Source: JAVBMJ01 sp031551275
GTDB lineage: Bacteria > Bacteroidota > Bacteroidia > Bacteroidales > Rikenellaceae
Length of the DNA: 64,000 nt
Assembly (NCBI GenBank): GCA_031551275.1
Contig: JAVBNX010000015.1
Location: forward strand, 36,245-100,244
Direction of reading: 5' to 3'
A program made the position numbers and the translations under genes. Of the stretch, positions 48,444 through 56,065 are shown one piece after another. The notes under the pieces were generated by a model, which searched no databases, was not told the DNA's origin, and was given only the letters and a program-made list of their open reading frames with translations. How positions within the stretch are numbered: position 1 is the stretch's first letter; each line of letters starts with the position of its first letter.

Positions 48444-48978
48444 GAGGCAGATAATCGACGGCTGCAAAAACGGCGATGCCTCGGCCAGACGCGAACTCTA
48501 TGAGCGTTATGCGGGGCTGATGTACGGTATTTGCTGCCGCTACACGCCCGACAGGGTTATGGCCGAGGACCTGCTTCACGACGGCTTCATTACCCTGTAC
48601 ACCAAGATCGGCGAGTTCCGGGGGGAAGGTTCTTTCGAAGGATGGTGCAGGCGGATCTTCGTGACCACGGCGCTGGGCTACCTGCGCAAGCGCAACCTGC
48701 TCGCCAACGCCGCGGACGTGACCGAGATCAGGAGCCTGAAGGGCCCCTCCCCGACCGCGCTGGAGAGCATTGAGGCGGGGGAGTTGATGGAAGCGATCAG
48801 TGAGCTTCCCGACGGGTACCGCACGGTGTTGAACCTGTTCGCCATCGAGGGGTACTCCCACCGGGAGATCGCCGAGGCGCTGGGGATCAACGAGAACACC
48901 TCGCGCTCGCAGTTCTCCCGGGCGAGGGTAAAGCTGGCCGAGATCCTCCGGGAGAAGGGTTTTTATGTTGACGAGTAA
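48436..48978 (+). CDS. ECF-type RNA polymerase sigma-70 factor
   Basis: This 180-residue sigma factor has region 2 (ELYERYAGLMYGICCRYTPD, MAEDLLHDGFITLYTKIGEF) and region 4 (LPDGYRTVLNLFAIEGYSHREIAEALGINENTSRSQFSRAR, shown in parts). It has no region 1 or 3. It starts with GTG, since no in-frame ATG precedes region 2. The next gene, 5 bases downstream, encodes a transmembrane protein with a cytoplasmic N-terminus and probable outer-membrane barrel, the expected anti-sigma partner. It likely directs an envelope or vesicle-related response. Confidence 0.93.
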   Translation: MTERQIIDGCKNGDASARRELYERYAGLMYGICCRYTPDRVMAEDLLHDGFITLYTKIGEFRGEGSFEGWCRRIFVTTALGYLRKRNLLANAADVTEIRSLKGPSPTALESIEAGELMEAISELPDGYRTVLNLFAIEGYSHREIAEALGINENTSRSQFSRARVKLAEILREKGFYVDE

Positions 48979-48983
48979 AGGCA

Positions 48984-50306
48984 ATGAAAGATAAGGAGTA
49001 TAACGACAGGTTGTCGCAAGCCTTGGGGGGCTTTCGGGTTACGCCTCCCGAACAGAGTTGGGCGCGTATCGAGCATAGTCTCGATGCGCTCGACTCAACT
49101 CGTGCGGCAGCTCCCGTCTCGATCCGCCGCCCCCTGAAACGGCCGATGGCCAAAGGCGCCTTCTGGCGCTACGCCTCCGCCGCGGTCGTGGCCGCAGGGG
49201 TCATCTTCGCGGGGTACCGCTTTATGGAGCGCGAAGGCCAGGTCGATCCCACGCCGCAGATGGCGATTACCGTCCCCGAGCCCGTGACCGTCGCCCCGGT
49301 GCAAACCATCGAGCAGCCCGTCCTGGCCGCTGCACGCCCCAGGGCCGTTGTTGCGCTTACACAGCCGACCCTTTCGCTTCGCATACCACCGCAGGAACTT
49401 CCCGAAGAGAAGTTCATCGCCGGGCCGCAACCCACCGCAGCAGTCCCGCAGCAAGCCGCCGGGCAGGCCACGCAACAGGGCGCGCAGCAGACCACAAGCT
49501 CCACCCCTCCCCGCAGGCCCTCCTACATGGTCCCCTTTACCCCCGAGGTGCCCGCCATGGCCGCCCCGAAGCGCAAAACCTCGACCCTGGCCGCATCGCT
49601 CTACGCGGTCAACTCGGGGATGACTAAGGGCGAGAGCCTGACCACAACCCAGCGGGCGATTACCCGCTCGGGGCTCGATCCCTCGGCGGCGCTCGACGCG
49701 GGGAGCTACAACACCGTGGCCGGGGAGTATTTCGGGGCGGAACCGCTTACCACCTCCGCCTACCAGAGTGTCTCGGCCTACCAGACCCTAACCAACGCCA
49801 CCCACCATTTGCCCCTCTCGATCGGGCTGGGGCTGACCTGGACGGTGCACGGCAACTGGAAGCTGGAGAGCGGCGCGATCTACACCTACCTCTCCTCCTC
49901 CTCCACGGCGACGGCCGGGATGAGCGAAACCGTGATCAAGCAGCAACTCCACTACGTGGGCATCCCGCTCAACCTGTCGTACTACTTCGCATCGAGCCGC
50001 GCCTGCGGTTTCTACGCGCGGGCGGGTGCGACCCTCGAAAGGGGCGTGTACGGGACCCAGAAAATGACCATGAAGACCGCCGGCACGCCATCGGGCAGCC
50101 AGACCGAGAAGGTCAAGTTCGAAGGCTTCCTGGGCTCGGTTGGGGCTTCGGTTGGGGCCGAACTGAGGCTGGGCCGCACCGTATCGCTCTATATCGAGCC
50201 GGGCGTGAGCCACTTCTACCAGATCGAACCCCAACCGGCTAATTATTATACGGACAATAATTTCGCGTTTACCCTGCGCGGCGGGTTGCGATTTTCCTTG
50301 AATTAA
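48984..50306 (+). CDS. Probable dual-membrane-spanning anti-sigma factor
   Basis: This 440-residue protein has an unusual layout. Residues 1-57 are a short cytosolic part (NDRLSQALGGFRVTPPEQSW), and 58-82 a single inner-membrane helix (WRYASAAVVAAGVIFAGYRF). Residues 83 to about 270 form a Pro/Gln/Ala-rich, probably disordered linker long enough to cross the periplasm. The rest is strand-rich and barrel-like (LPLSIGLGLTWTVHGNWKLE, VGIPLNLSYYFA, CGFYARAGATLERGVYG, FAFTLRGGLRFSLN). This matches the Dma anti-sigma factors described in Bacteroides, which link the outer membrane state directly to an ECF sigma factor. The sigma gene lies 5 bases upstream. Its role here is inferred from this layout. 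Confidence 0.8.
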   Translation: MKDKEYNDRLSQALGGFRVTPPEQSWARIEHSLDALDSTRAAAPVSIRRPLKRPMAKGAFWRYASAAVVAAGVIFAGYRFMEREGQVDPTPQMAITVPEPVTVAPVQTIEQPVLAAARPRAVVALTQPTLSLRIPPQELPEEKFIAGPQPTAAVPQQAAGQATQQGAQQTTSSTPPRRPSYMVPFTPEVPAMAAPKRKTSTLAASLYAVNSGMTKGESLTTTQRAITRSGLDPSAALDAGSYNTVAGEYFGAEPLTTSAYQSVSAYQTLTNATHHLPLSIGLGLTWTVHGNWKLESGAIYTYLSSSSTATAGMSETVIKQQLHYVGIPLNLSYYFASSRACGFYARAGATLERGVYGTQKMTMKTAGTPSGSQTEKVKFEGFLGSVGASVGAELRLGRTVSLYIEPGVSHFYQIEPQPANYYTDNNFAFTLRGGLRFSLN

Positions 50307-50363
50307 CTTAAGGCAGGCCCAGCCTTCGGGAGCCACCCTCTCCCAGGACCGCGCTGTACGCAG

Positions 50364-50388
50364 CTACTTCCCAGGGGGGTAGTTTTTT
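50364..50388 (+). terminator. Terminator after the anti-sigma gene
   Basis: An 8-bp stem (50364-50371 with 50375-50382, including two G-T pairs) is followed by six T. It ends the sigma/anti-sigma operon before the next promoter. Confidence 0.6.
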
Positions 50389-50401
50389 CCAGTAAAATGA
50401 T

Positions 50402-50409
50402 TATATTTG
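50402..50409 (+). promoter_or_regulatory. -7 box of the N-acyltransferase gene
   Basis: TATATTTG fits TAnnTTTG and lies 27 bases before the ATG at 50437. This supports that ATG over the TTG inside the box at 50407. Confidence 0.6.
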
Positions 50410-50436
50410 TCGTTTACAACGAACGACTCAAACCTT

Positions 50437-51339
50437 ATGCTGCCTATCATCGAGCCTGTCGAGCGGGAACTGATCGCCAAGGAACTGACTCCCGAACGGC
50501 TGTTACGCTATACCAACAAAGCCTCCAACGAGATCTATGTGGTCACGGCACACAACGCGCCCAACACCATGCGCGAGATCGGACGGCTCAGGGAGGTGGC
50601 TTTCCGGGACGCGGGCGGCGGCACGGGCGCCGAGGTGGACATCGACGAGCTGGACACCGTCGAAGGGGGGTACAACCAACTGATCGTCTGGGACCCGGTC
50701 GCGCGGCAGATCGTGGGCGGATACCGCTACATCGTCTCCCGCAGCTCCCACCCCGAACACTTCTCCACGGAGCACTATTTCCATTTCAGCGACCGTTTCC
50801 GCCGGGAGTTCCTGCCCTACACCATCGAGCTGGGCCGCTCCTTCGTGCAGCCCGACTACCAGGGTACGCGGTTGAATCCCAAAGGGATCTACGCGCTGGA
50901 CAACCTCTGGGACGGTCTGGGGGCGCTGATCGTCGCCTACCCCGACATGCGCTACTTCTTCGGCAAGGTAACCATGTACGGCGATTACAACAAGCGGGCG
51001 AGGAACCTGCTGCTGTACTTCCTCAAAAAATATTTCCCCGACACCGACCACCTGATCGAGCCCATCGGCGAACAGATCCGGCTCGACCTGGACGAGGAGG
51101 GCTTCAACGGGATCTTTACCGGGGGGAGCTACGCCGAGGACTACAAGATCCTGGCGCGGGAGATCCGCGCCATGGACGAGAGCATCCCGCCCCTGATCAA
51201 CTCCTACATGAACCTTTCTCCCTCCATGAGGGTCTTCGCCACGGTGCGCAACCCCGACTTCGGCAACGTGGAGGAGACCGGTATATTGATTACCATCGCC
51301 GACATCTACCCCACCAAGAGCGAACGTCACACGAAATAA
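50437..51339 (+). CDS. GNAT-fold N-acyltransferase, GlsB/OlsB-like (hemolysin family)
   Basis: This 300-residue protein has the Acetyltransf_5/OlsB-type fold: IGRLREVAFRDAGGGTG, QLIVWDPVARQIVGGYRYIV, FLPYTIELGRSFVQPDYQG and LDNLWDGLGALIVAYPDMRYFFGKV (shown in parts). In Bacteroides a protein of this family makes glycine lipids by N-acylating glycine, and in proteobacteria OlsB acylates ornithine. I infer a role in amino-acid lipid synthesis at the inner membrane. The partner O-acyltransferase (GlsA) is not in this window. The ATG at 50437 is supported by the promoter. Confidence 0.78.
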   Translation: MLPIIEPVERELIAKELTPERLLRYTNKASNEIYVVTAHNAPNTMREIGRLREVAFRDAGGGTGAEVDIDELDTVEGGYNQLIVWDPVARQIVGGYRYIVSRSSHPEHFSTEHYFHFSDRFRREFLPYTIELGRSFVQPDYQGTRLNPKGIYALDNLWDGLGALIVAYPDMRYFFGKVTMYGDYNKRARNLLLYFLKKYFPDTDHLIEPIGEQIRLDLDEEGFNGIFTGGSYAEDYKILAREIRAMDESIPPLINSYMNLSPSMRVFATVRNPDFGNVEETGILITIADIYPTKSERHTK

Positions 51340-51357
51340 ATTATACAGAGTAATTCT

Positions 51358-51792
51358 ATGAAAACTGCAACCATCACCACCTCCAAGGGGATCATGAAGG
51401 TCGAATTGTACGAAAAGGAGACCCCCGGCACGGTGGCCAACTTCTGCAAACTGGCCGATGCCGGCTTCTACGACGGCTTGTGCTTCCACCGCGTCATCCC
51501 CGAATTCGTCATCCAGGGGGGCTGCCCCGACGGCACGGGCGCGGGAGGCCCCGGCTACACGATCCCCTGCGAGACCTCCGCCCCGAGGCAGCACCACGAC
51601 CGGGGCGTGCTCTCCATGGCCCACCGGGGCCCCAACACGGGCGGTTCCCAGTTCTTTATCTGCCACAACCGCGAGAACACCGCACACCTGGACGGCAAGC
51701 ACACCGCTTTCGGCATCGTTGTTGAAGGCCTGGACGTACTGGACGCCATCCGCCAGGGCGACGAGATCGAAAGCATTAAAATCACCGAATAA
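51358..51792 (+). CDS. Cyclophilin-type peptidyl-prolyl isomerase
   Basis: This 144-residue cyclophilin speeds up proline cis-trans isomerisation. Active-site signatures are FHRVIPEFVIQGG (catalytic Arg) and GVLSMAHRGPNTGGSQFFIC, and the trailing LDGKHTAFGIVVEGLDVLDAI is also typical. There is no signal peptide, so it is cytosolic. It follows the acyltransferase by 18 bases and precedes the DUF3127 gene by 11, so the three are probably co-transcribed. Confidence 0.95.
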   Translation: MKTATITTSKGIMKVELYEKETPGTVANFCKLADAGFYDGLCFHRVIPEFVIQGGCPDGTGAGGPGYTIPCETSAPRQHHDRGVLSMAHRGPNTGGSQFFICHNRENTAHLDGKHTAFGIVVEGLDVLDAIRQGDEIESIKITE

Positions 51793-51803
51793 AATTCACA
51801 CCC

Positions 51804-52229
51804 ATGGATATTGAAGGAGTAGTAAGCAAAATATTGCCGCCTGTAAGCGGCTCGGGAGCGCGCGGCCCGTGGACCCGCCAGGACGTGATCTTCGACCTGC
51901 CGGGCGAGTTCTCGCGCAAGCTCTGCGTAAGTTTCTGGAACGACCGCGCCCAGGAGGCCGCCAACCTCAAGGAGGGCGACGCCTACCTGATCTCGGCCAA
52001 CATCGAGTCCAGGGAGCGCAACGAACGCTGGTACACCGAGGTCAGGGCCTGGAAGATCGCCCGCAAGGGCGACTCGCAGGGCTACGGCGCCGACCCCTAC
52101 GCAGGTGCGGGCGCGGGCGGCGACGCTGCCGCCTCGTATGCCCGTTCGTTCGGCGCACCTGTGCCCCCCGCCGAAGCCCCCGCCATCGAGCAACCCCCGT
52201 TGGATCAGGTCGACGACCTGCCCTTCTAA
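51804..52229 (+). CDS. DUF3127 family protein, OB-fold with SSB-like tail
   Basis: This 141-residue protein has an N-terminal beta-barrel-like domain (VVSKILPPVSG, WTRQDVIFDLPG, KLCVSFWNDRAQEAANLKEG, VRAWKIAR) matching DUF3127, a Bacteroidota family thought to be OB-fold. A flexible Gly/Ala/Pro tail then ends in DQVDDLPF, very close to the acidic DDDxPF tip of single-stranded DNA-binding proteins. This suggests that it docks to the same partners as SSB, or binds nucleic acid. Function is unproven. Confidence 0.85.
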   Translation: MDIEGVVSKILPPVSGSGARGPWTRQDVIFDLPGEFSRKLCVSFWNDRAQEAANLKEGDAYLISANIESRERNERWYTEVRAWKIARKGDSQGYGADPYAGAGAGGDAAASYARSFGAPVPPAEAPAIEQPPLDQVDDLPF

Positions 52230-52266
52230 GTTTCTGCGGGACGGGTTACCCGGTAACACTATTATT

Positions 52267-52848
52267 ATGGTAGCCGTAATCCATTACGGGGCCGGCAACA
52301 TCGGTTCGGTAGCCAACCTGCTGGGCAGGATGGGCTGTCCCTTCCAGATCACTTCCGATCCCGGAGCGATACGCTCCGCCGACCGCGTCATCCTTCCGGG
52401 CGTGGGCGAGGCGGCGTGGGCTATGAAAAAGCTCCGCGAGCAGGGCCTCGACCGGGTCGTGCTATCCCTCACGCAGCCCGTGCTGGGGATCTGCATCGGC
52501 ATGCAACTGATGTGCTCGGGCAGCGAAGAGGGCGGCGCCACGTGCCTGGGACTGTTCGACACGCCGGTCAGAAAGCTCGCCCCGGCGGGGCTCAAAGTCC
52601 CCCACATGGGTTGGGACACCGTCGAGGAACTGACCTCGCCCCTGACGGCGGGCATCCCCGAGGGGAGTTTCTTCTACTACGTCCACTCCTACGCGGCCGA
52701 CCCCTGCGATCAAACCGTCGCCGTGACCACCTACGGACAACGATTCAGCGCGGCCCTGCACCGCGGCAACTTCTACGGCGTGCAGTTCCACCCCGAAAAG
52801 AGCGGGGCGATCGGGCAACGGTTGATGAAAAATTTCCTGGAATTGTAG
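52267..52848 (+). CDS. hisH: Imidazole glycerol phosphate synthase, glutamine amidotransferase subunit
   Basis: This 193-residue class I glutaminase supplies ammonia to HisF in histidine synthesis. The nucleophile Cys is in VLGICIGMQLM, and the His-Glu pair is in YGVQFHPEKSG. IHYGAGNIGSV at the start and VILPGVGEAAWAM fit HisH. It is followed directly by hisF (2 bases between genes). The start ATG at 52267 gives the family's N-terminus, and a longer open frame upstream overlaps the DUF3127 gene and is ignored. Confidence 0.95.
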   Translation: MVAVIHYGAGNIGSVANLLGRMGCPFQITSDPGAIRSADRVILPGVGEAAWAMKKLREQGLDRVVLSLTQPVLGICIGMQLMCSGSEEGGATCLGLFDTPVRKLAPAGLKVPHMGWDTVEELTSPLTAGIPEGSFFYYVHSYAADPCDQTVAVTTYGQRFSAALHRGNFYGVQFHPEKSGAIGQRLMKNFLEL

Positions 52849-52850
52849 CC

Positions 52851-53606
52851 ATGCTCGCCAAGCGCATCATACCTTGTTTGGATGTCAAGGACGGTAAGAC
52901 CGTCAAGGGGGTAAACTTTGTCGATCTGATCGATGTGGGCGACCCCGTCGAGCTGGGGGCGCGATACAGCGCAGAGGGGGCGGACGAACTGGTCTACCTC
53001 GACATCAGCGCGTCGGCGCAGGGCCGGGGGACCTTTACCGAGCTGGTGAAGCGGATCGCCTTGCGGATCGACATCCCCTTTACCGTCGGCGGGGGGATCT
53101 CCGGGATCGGGGACGCGGAACGCCTTTTAGAGGCGGGGGCGGACAAGATCACGGTCAACAGCTCGGCGGTCGGGGACCCGGAGCTGATCTCGCGGATCGC
53201 CTCGCGCTACGGCAGCCAGTTCGTGGTGGTGGCCATCGACGCGCGGATGGTGGAGGGAATATGGCGCGTCACGACCCACGGCGGGCGCCGGGACACCTCC
53301 CTGGAACTCTTTTCCTGGGCCAAAGAGGCACAGGAACGGGGTGCGGGCGAGATCCTGTTTACCTCCATGGACCACGACGGCACAAAAAAGGGCTACCCCT
53401 GTGCGGCAATGGCCGAACTGAGCGACATCCTCTCAATTCCGTTGATCGCATCGGGAGGGGCGGGCAGCGTGGAGGACATCGCCGAGGTGCTAACCGCCGG
53501 GAAGGCCGACGCGGCTCTGCTTGCCTCGATGCTCCACTTCGGGGAGGCCACCATCCCCGGGATCAAGGCCGAGCTCCTCAAAAGGGGAATTCCTGCCAGG
53601 TTGTAG
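52851..53606 (+). CDS. hisF: Imidazole glycerol phosphate synthase, cyclase subunit
   Basis: This 251-residue TIM-barrel subunit makes imidazole glycerol phosphate and AICAR from PRFAR and ammonia. The two catalytic Asp residues are in IIPCLDVKDG and VVAIDARMV, and the phosphate-binding loops FTVGGGISG and IASGGAGS are intact. The usual neighbours hisA, hisB and hisI are absent, so the hisHF pair stands apart from any histidine operon. HisHF-like pairs in surface-sugar clusters have other jobs, but no sugar genes are near, so a histidine role is favoured. Confidence 0.94.
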   Translation: MLAKRIIPCLDVKDGKTVKGVNFVDLIDVGDPVELGARYSAEGADELVYLDISASAQGRGTFTELVKRIALRIDIPFTVGGGISGIGDAERLLEAGADKITVNSSAVGDPELISRIASRYGSQFVVVAIDARMVEGIWRVTTHGGRRDTSLELFSWAKEAQERGAGEILFTSMDHDGTKKGYPCAAMAELSDILSIPLIASGGAGSVEDIAEVLTAGKADAALLASMLHFGEATIPGIKAELLKRGIPARL

Positions 53607-53678
53607 GGTCGGAAACGAAAAAATTGTCACAAAATTTGCAATTATGCGCTACACAACACGTTTGTAAATAAAAAAACA

Positions 53679-53686
53679 TATATTTG
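53679..53686 (+). promoter_or_regulatory. -7 box of the small lipoprotein gene
   Basis: TATATTTG fits TAnnTTTG, 39 bases before the ATG at 53726. An inverted repeat ACAACAC (53653-53659) / GTGTTGT (53686-53692) brackets the promoter region and may be an operator. Confidence 0.5.
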
Positions 53687-53725
53687 TGTTGTAAACGACC
53701 TTGTCAAACCCCAAAATCGAAAGAT

Positions 53726-54289
53726 ATGAAAACACTCCGCCTCTTTACCCTCGCCCTTGCAGCCGCCGCCGTCCTCTCGTGCGACGTAGCCGACAAGAAA
53801 ATATCGGTCAACGTACCGGGCACGATCGACTTCTCGTTCCCCGCGAGCCTCGTACAGGAAGATGCCCAACTCCCCTCGAAGACCAAAGGTGCTGCCTCGG
53901 TGCAAACCTTCTCCGGGGAGTTCACCCTCGACCGCGACGAATTGCTCGCCAGTGTAAGTGAATACTTTTCGCTGGTGCAGAAAGTTACTGTCGGCGAGAT
54001 CTCCATGGATATCCAGGGAGAATACCCCAACGCGCAGATCAACTCATTTGTCATATCCGCTACCGGAGTGGGAGAGTATACTGCCGCGAATCTGCCCTAC
54101 GACTTTACCGGCGCCTACCCGGATTCGACCAGCGGGGAGAACTTTTTCAACGCGTGCCTGATGTACCTCTTCTCCAGTTCATCGCTCAGCGGGACCGTGT
54201 CCGGCTCCGGTGCTAACCTTCCGGCAGGAGAGTTTGCGTTCGCTCTCTCCCTCTCGAAGGTCAAGATCACCGTTTCGGCCAAAGAATAG
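53726..54289 (+). CDS. Small lipoprotein of unknown function
   Basis: This 187-residue protein has a clear lipoprotein signal (VLSCDV, lipid on Cys at about residue 19). The mature part is beta-rich and Ser/Thr-rich (ISVNVPGTIDFSFPASLV, TFSGEFTLDRDELLASVSEY, VTVGEISMDIQGEYPNAQIN, FAFALSLSKVKITVSAKE). The pattern suggests a single domain, maybe a beta-sandwich. I recognise no family. It has its own promoter and ends before a convergent terminator, so it is not in the his pair. Confidence 0.7.
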   Translation: MKTLRLFTLALAAAAVLSCDVADKKISVNVPGTIDFSFPASLVQEDAQLPSKTKGAASVQTFSGEFTLDRDELLASVSEYFSLVQKVTVGEISMDIQGEYPNAQINSFVISATGVGEYTAANLPYDFTGAYPDSTSGENFFNACLMYLFSSSSLSGTVSGSGANLPAGEFAFALSLSKVKITVSAKE

Positions 54290-54300
54290 GTCAAGCATAC

Positions 54301-54340
54301 CAAAGAGAGAGGCGAACCAAATGGTTCGCCTCTCTCTTTG
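54301..54340. terminator. Perfect 18-bp hairpin between convergent genes
   Basis: 54301-54318 pairs with 54323-54340 around loop AAAT. It lies 11 bases after the lipoprotein stop and 15 bases past the L17 stop on the other strand, so it probably ends transcription from both sides although neither side has a long T-run. Confidence 0.8.
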
Positions 54341-54355
54341 CATATATTCCAGGCG

Positions 54356-55021
54356 TTACGCCTTCTTAGAAGCCTGCGATTTGCCGACCATGGCCTTCGA
54401 GCCGGATACTTTGGCTACCGGTTTGCGGGCGGCTGCACCGGGCTTGGGAGCACCTTTGGCTGCGGGCTTGGCGGCCGGTTTCTTGGCGGCGGGTTTGGCT
54501 GCCTTTTCGGCCTTGGCGGGAGCTTCAGCCGCTTCGCCCTGCTGGGCTGCGGTTGCCTCTACCTGGCCTTCGGCCGGGGCTGCGCCTTCCGCCTTCTTAG
54601 CCCCGGCAGCGCGGCTGCGGCGGGTCTTGGGAGCGGCTGCGGGTGCGTCCTTACCGTAGGTCTCGTTGAAGTCGACCAGCTCGATAATACACATGTCGGC
54701 GGCGTCGCCCAAACGGAAGCCCGTCTTCAGGATGCGGGTGTAACCCCCGGGCCTGTCGGCGATCTTCGGCGCGATGTTGCGGAAGAGTTCGGTCACGGCC
54801 TCCTTGCTTTTCAGGTAGCTGAAAGCCATGCGGCGTTGGTGGGTCGAATCCTCTTTGGACTTGGTAATGACCGGCTCGACGAAGCCGCGCAGGGCCTTAG
54901 CCTTTGCCACGGTGGTTTCGATCCGCTTGTGGAGGATCAAAGAGGCGGCCATATTGGACATCATCGCTTTGCGGTGCGAGCTCTGACGGCCAAGGTGGTT
55001 CACTTTTTTGTTATGTCTCAT
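54356..55021 (-). CDS. rplQ: 50S ribosomal protein L17 with long Ala/Lys/Pro-rich tail
   Basis: This 221-residue protein has L17 proper in about the first 125 residues (MRHNKKVNHLGRQSSHRKAM, ILHKRIETTVAKAKALR, FRLGDAADMCIIELVDFNE). About 95 residues follow with repeated KPAAK/KAEKAAKP-type stretches and two Gln/Glu-rich islands, much like histone H1 tails. Typical L17 proteins are near 120-150 residues. The tail probably extends from the large subunit near the exit tunnel, or binds nucleic acid. It ends the alpha operon and follows rpoA by 5 bases. Confidence 0.93.
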   Translation of the reverse strand: MRHNKKVNHLGRQSSHRKAMMSNMAASLILHKRIETTVAKAKALRGFVEPVITKSKEDSTHQRRMAFSYLKSKEAVTELFRNIAPKIADRPGGYTRILKTGFRLGDAADMCIIELVDFNETYGKDAPAAAPKTRRSRAAGAKKAEGAAPAEGQVEATAAQQGEAAEAPAKAEKAAKPAAKKPAAKPAAKGAPKPGAAARKPVAKVSGSKAMVGKSQASKKA

Positions 55022-55026
55022 TTTAA

Positions 55027-56019
55027 TTAGTCTTTATCCAGTTTGTAGATCGAAACATCCATTCCGAAATGGAGGTTCAGCGAATTCAACAGATCGTCCA
55101 GCTCGGTGAGCGATTTTTTGCCGAAGTTGCGGAATTTTAGTAAATCGTTCCGGTTGAACCGGACCAGATCGCCCAGTGTTTCCACCTCGGCGGCCTTCAG
55201 GCAGTTCAACGCCCGGACCGAGAGGTCCTGGTCGGAGAGCTTCATCTTCAACAGCTGGCGCATATGGAGCACCTCCTCGTCGAACTCCTCGGGGGCGGCG
55301 CTCTCCTCGATGTTGATCGTGATCTTCTCGTCGCTGAACAACATGAAGTGGTGGATCAACAGCTTGGCAGCCTCTTTCAACGCCTCCTTGGGGTGGATCG
55401 ACCCGTCGGTGGTGATCTCTATGGTCAGCTTCTCGTAGTCGGTCTTCTGCTCGACGCGGTAGTCGCCCACGGAGAACTTGACGTTCTTGATCGGGGTGTG
55501 GATCGAGTCTATGGGAAGAAGCCCGAACTCCGCCTCCGCGGGACGGTTCTCCTCGGCGGGCACGTAACCGCGGCCCTTGCCGATGGTAATGTCCATCTGG
55601 AGCTTGGTGTCGGGCGAGAGGCGGCAGATCACCAGATCGGGATTCAGCACCTTAAAGTCCGACAAAAAGTTGGAGATGTAGCCTGCGGTCAGTTCGCTCT
55701 GGCCGGCCACGGAGATCGAGACCTTTTCGCTGTCGACGTTCTCGACCGTTTTGAGGAATCGTACCTGCTTTAGGTTCAGAATGATATCGATCATGCCCTC
55801 CATAACGCCGGGAATGGCGGTAAACTCGTGGTCCACGCCTGCGATTTTAACCGTAGTGATTGCGTACCCCTCCAACGAGGAGAGCAAAATACGGCGCAGA
55901 GCATTGCCCACGGTGATCCCGAAACCGGGCTCCAGGGGGCGGAATTCAAACTTACCGTAACTCGAAGTCGATTCGAGCATGATAACCTTCTCGGGCTTCT
56001 GGAATGCTAATATTGCCAT
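55027..56019 (-). CDS. rpoA: DNA-directed RNA polymerase alpha subunit
   Basis: This 330-residue subunit has the alpha N-terminal dimerisation domain (FRPLEPGFGITVGNALRRILLSS, VLNPDLVICRL), a linker and the alpha C-terminal domain. The latter carries helix-hairpin-helix motifs (ALNCLKAAEVETLGDLVRF, FRNFGKKSLTELDDLLNSL). It assembles RNA polymerase and contacts upstream promoter DNA and regulators. Its position between rpsD and rplQ is the classical alpha-operon order. Confidence 0.97.
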   Translation of the reverse strand: MAILAFQKPEKVIMLESTSSYGKFEFRPLEPGFGITVGNALRRILLSSLEGYAITTVKIAGVDHEFTAIPGVMEGMIDIILNLKQVRFLKTVENVDSEKVSISVAGQSELTAGYISNFLSDFKVLNPDLVICRLSPDTKLQMDITIGKGRGYVPAEENRPAEAEFGLLPIDSIHTPIKNVKFSVGDYRVEQKTDYEKLTIEITTDGSIHPKEALKEAAKLLIHHFMLFSDEKITINIEESAAPEEFDEEVLHMRQLLKMKLSDQDLSVRALNCLKAAEVETLGDLVRFNRNDLLKFRNFGKKSLTELDDLLNSLNLHFGMDVSIYKLDKD

Positions 56020-56065
56020 GATTATTTAATTCTAAATTTCACAAATTTGCCCTGCCGGTCACCTA

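Noticed and set aside
52267..53606. Surface-sugar amidation pair (WbuY/WbuZ type) instead of HisH/HisF
   Set aside because: No sugar-nucleotide or PseA/WbuX-like gene is nearby, and all HisF and HisH catalytic residues are in place.
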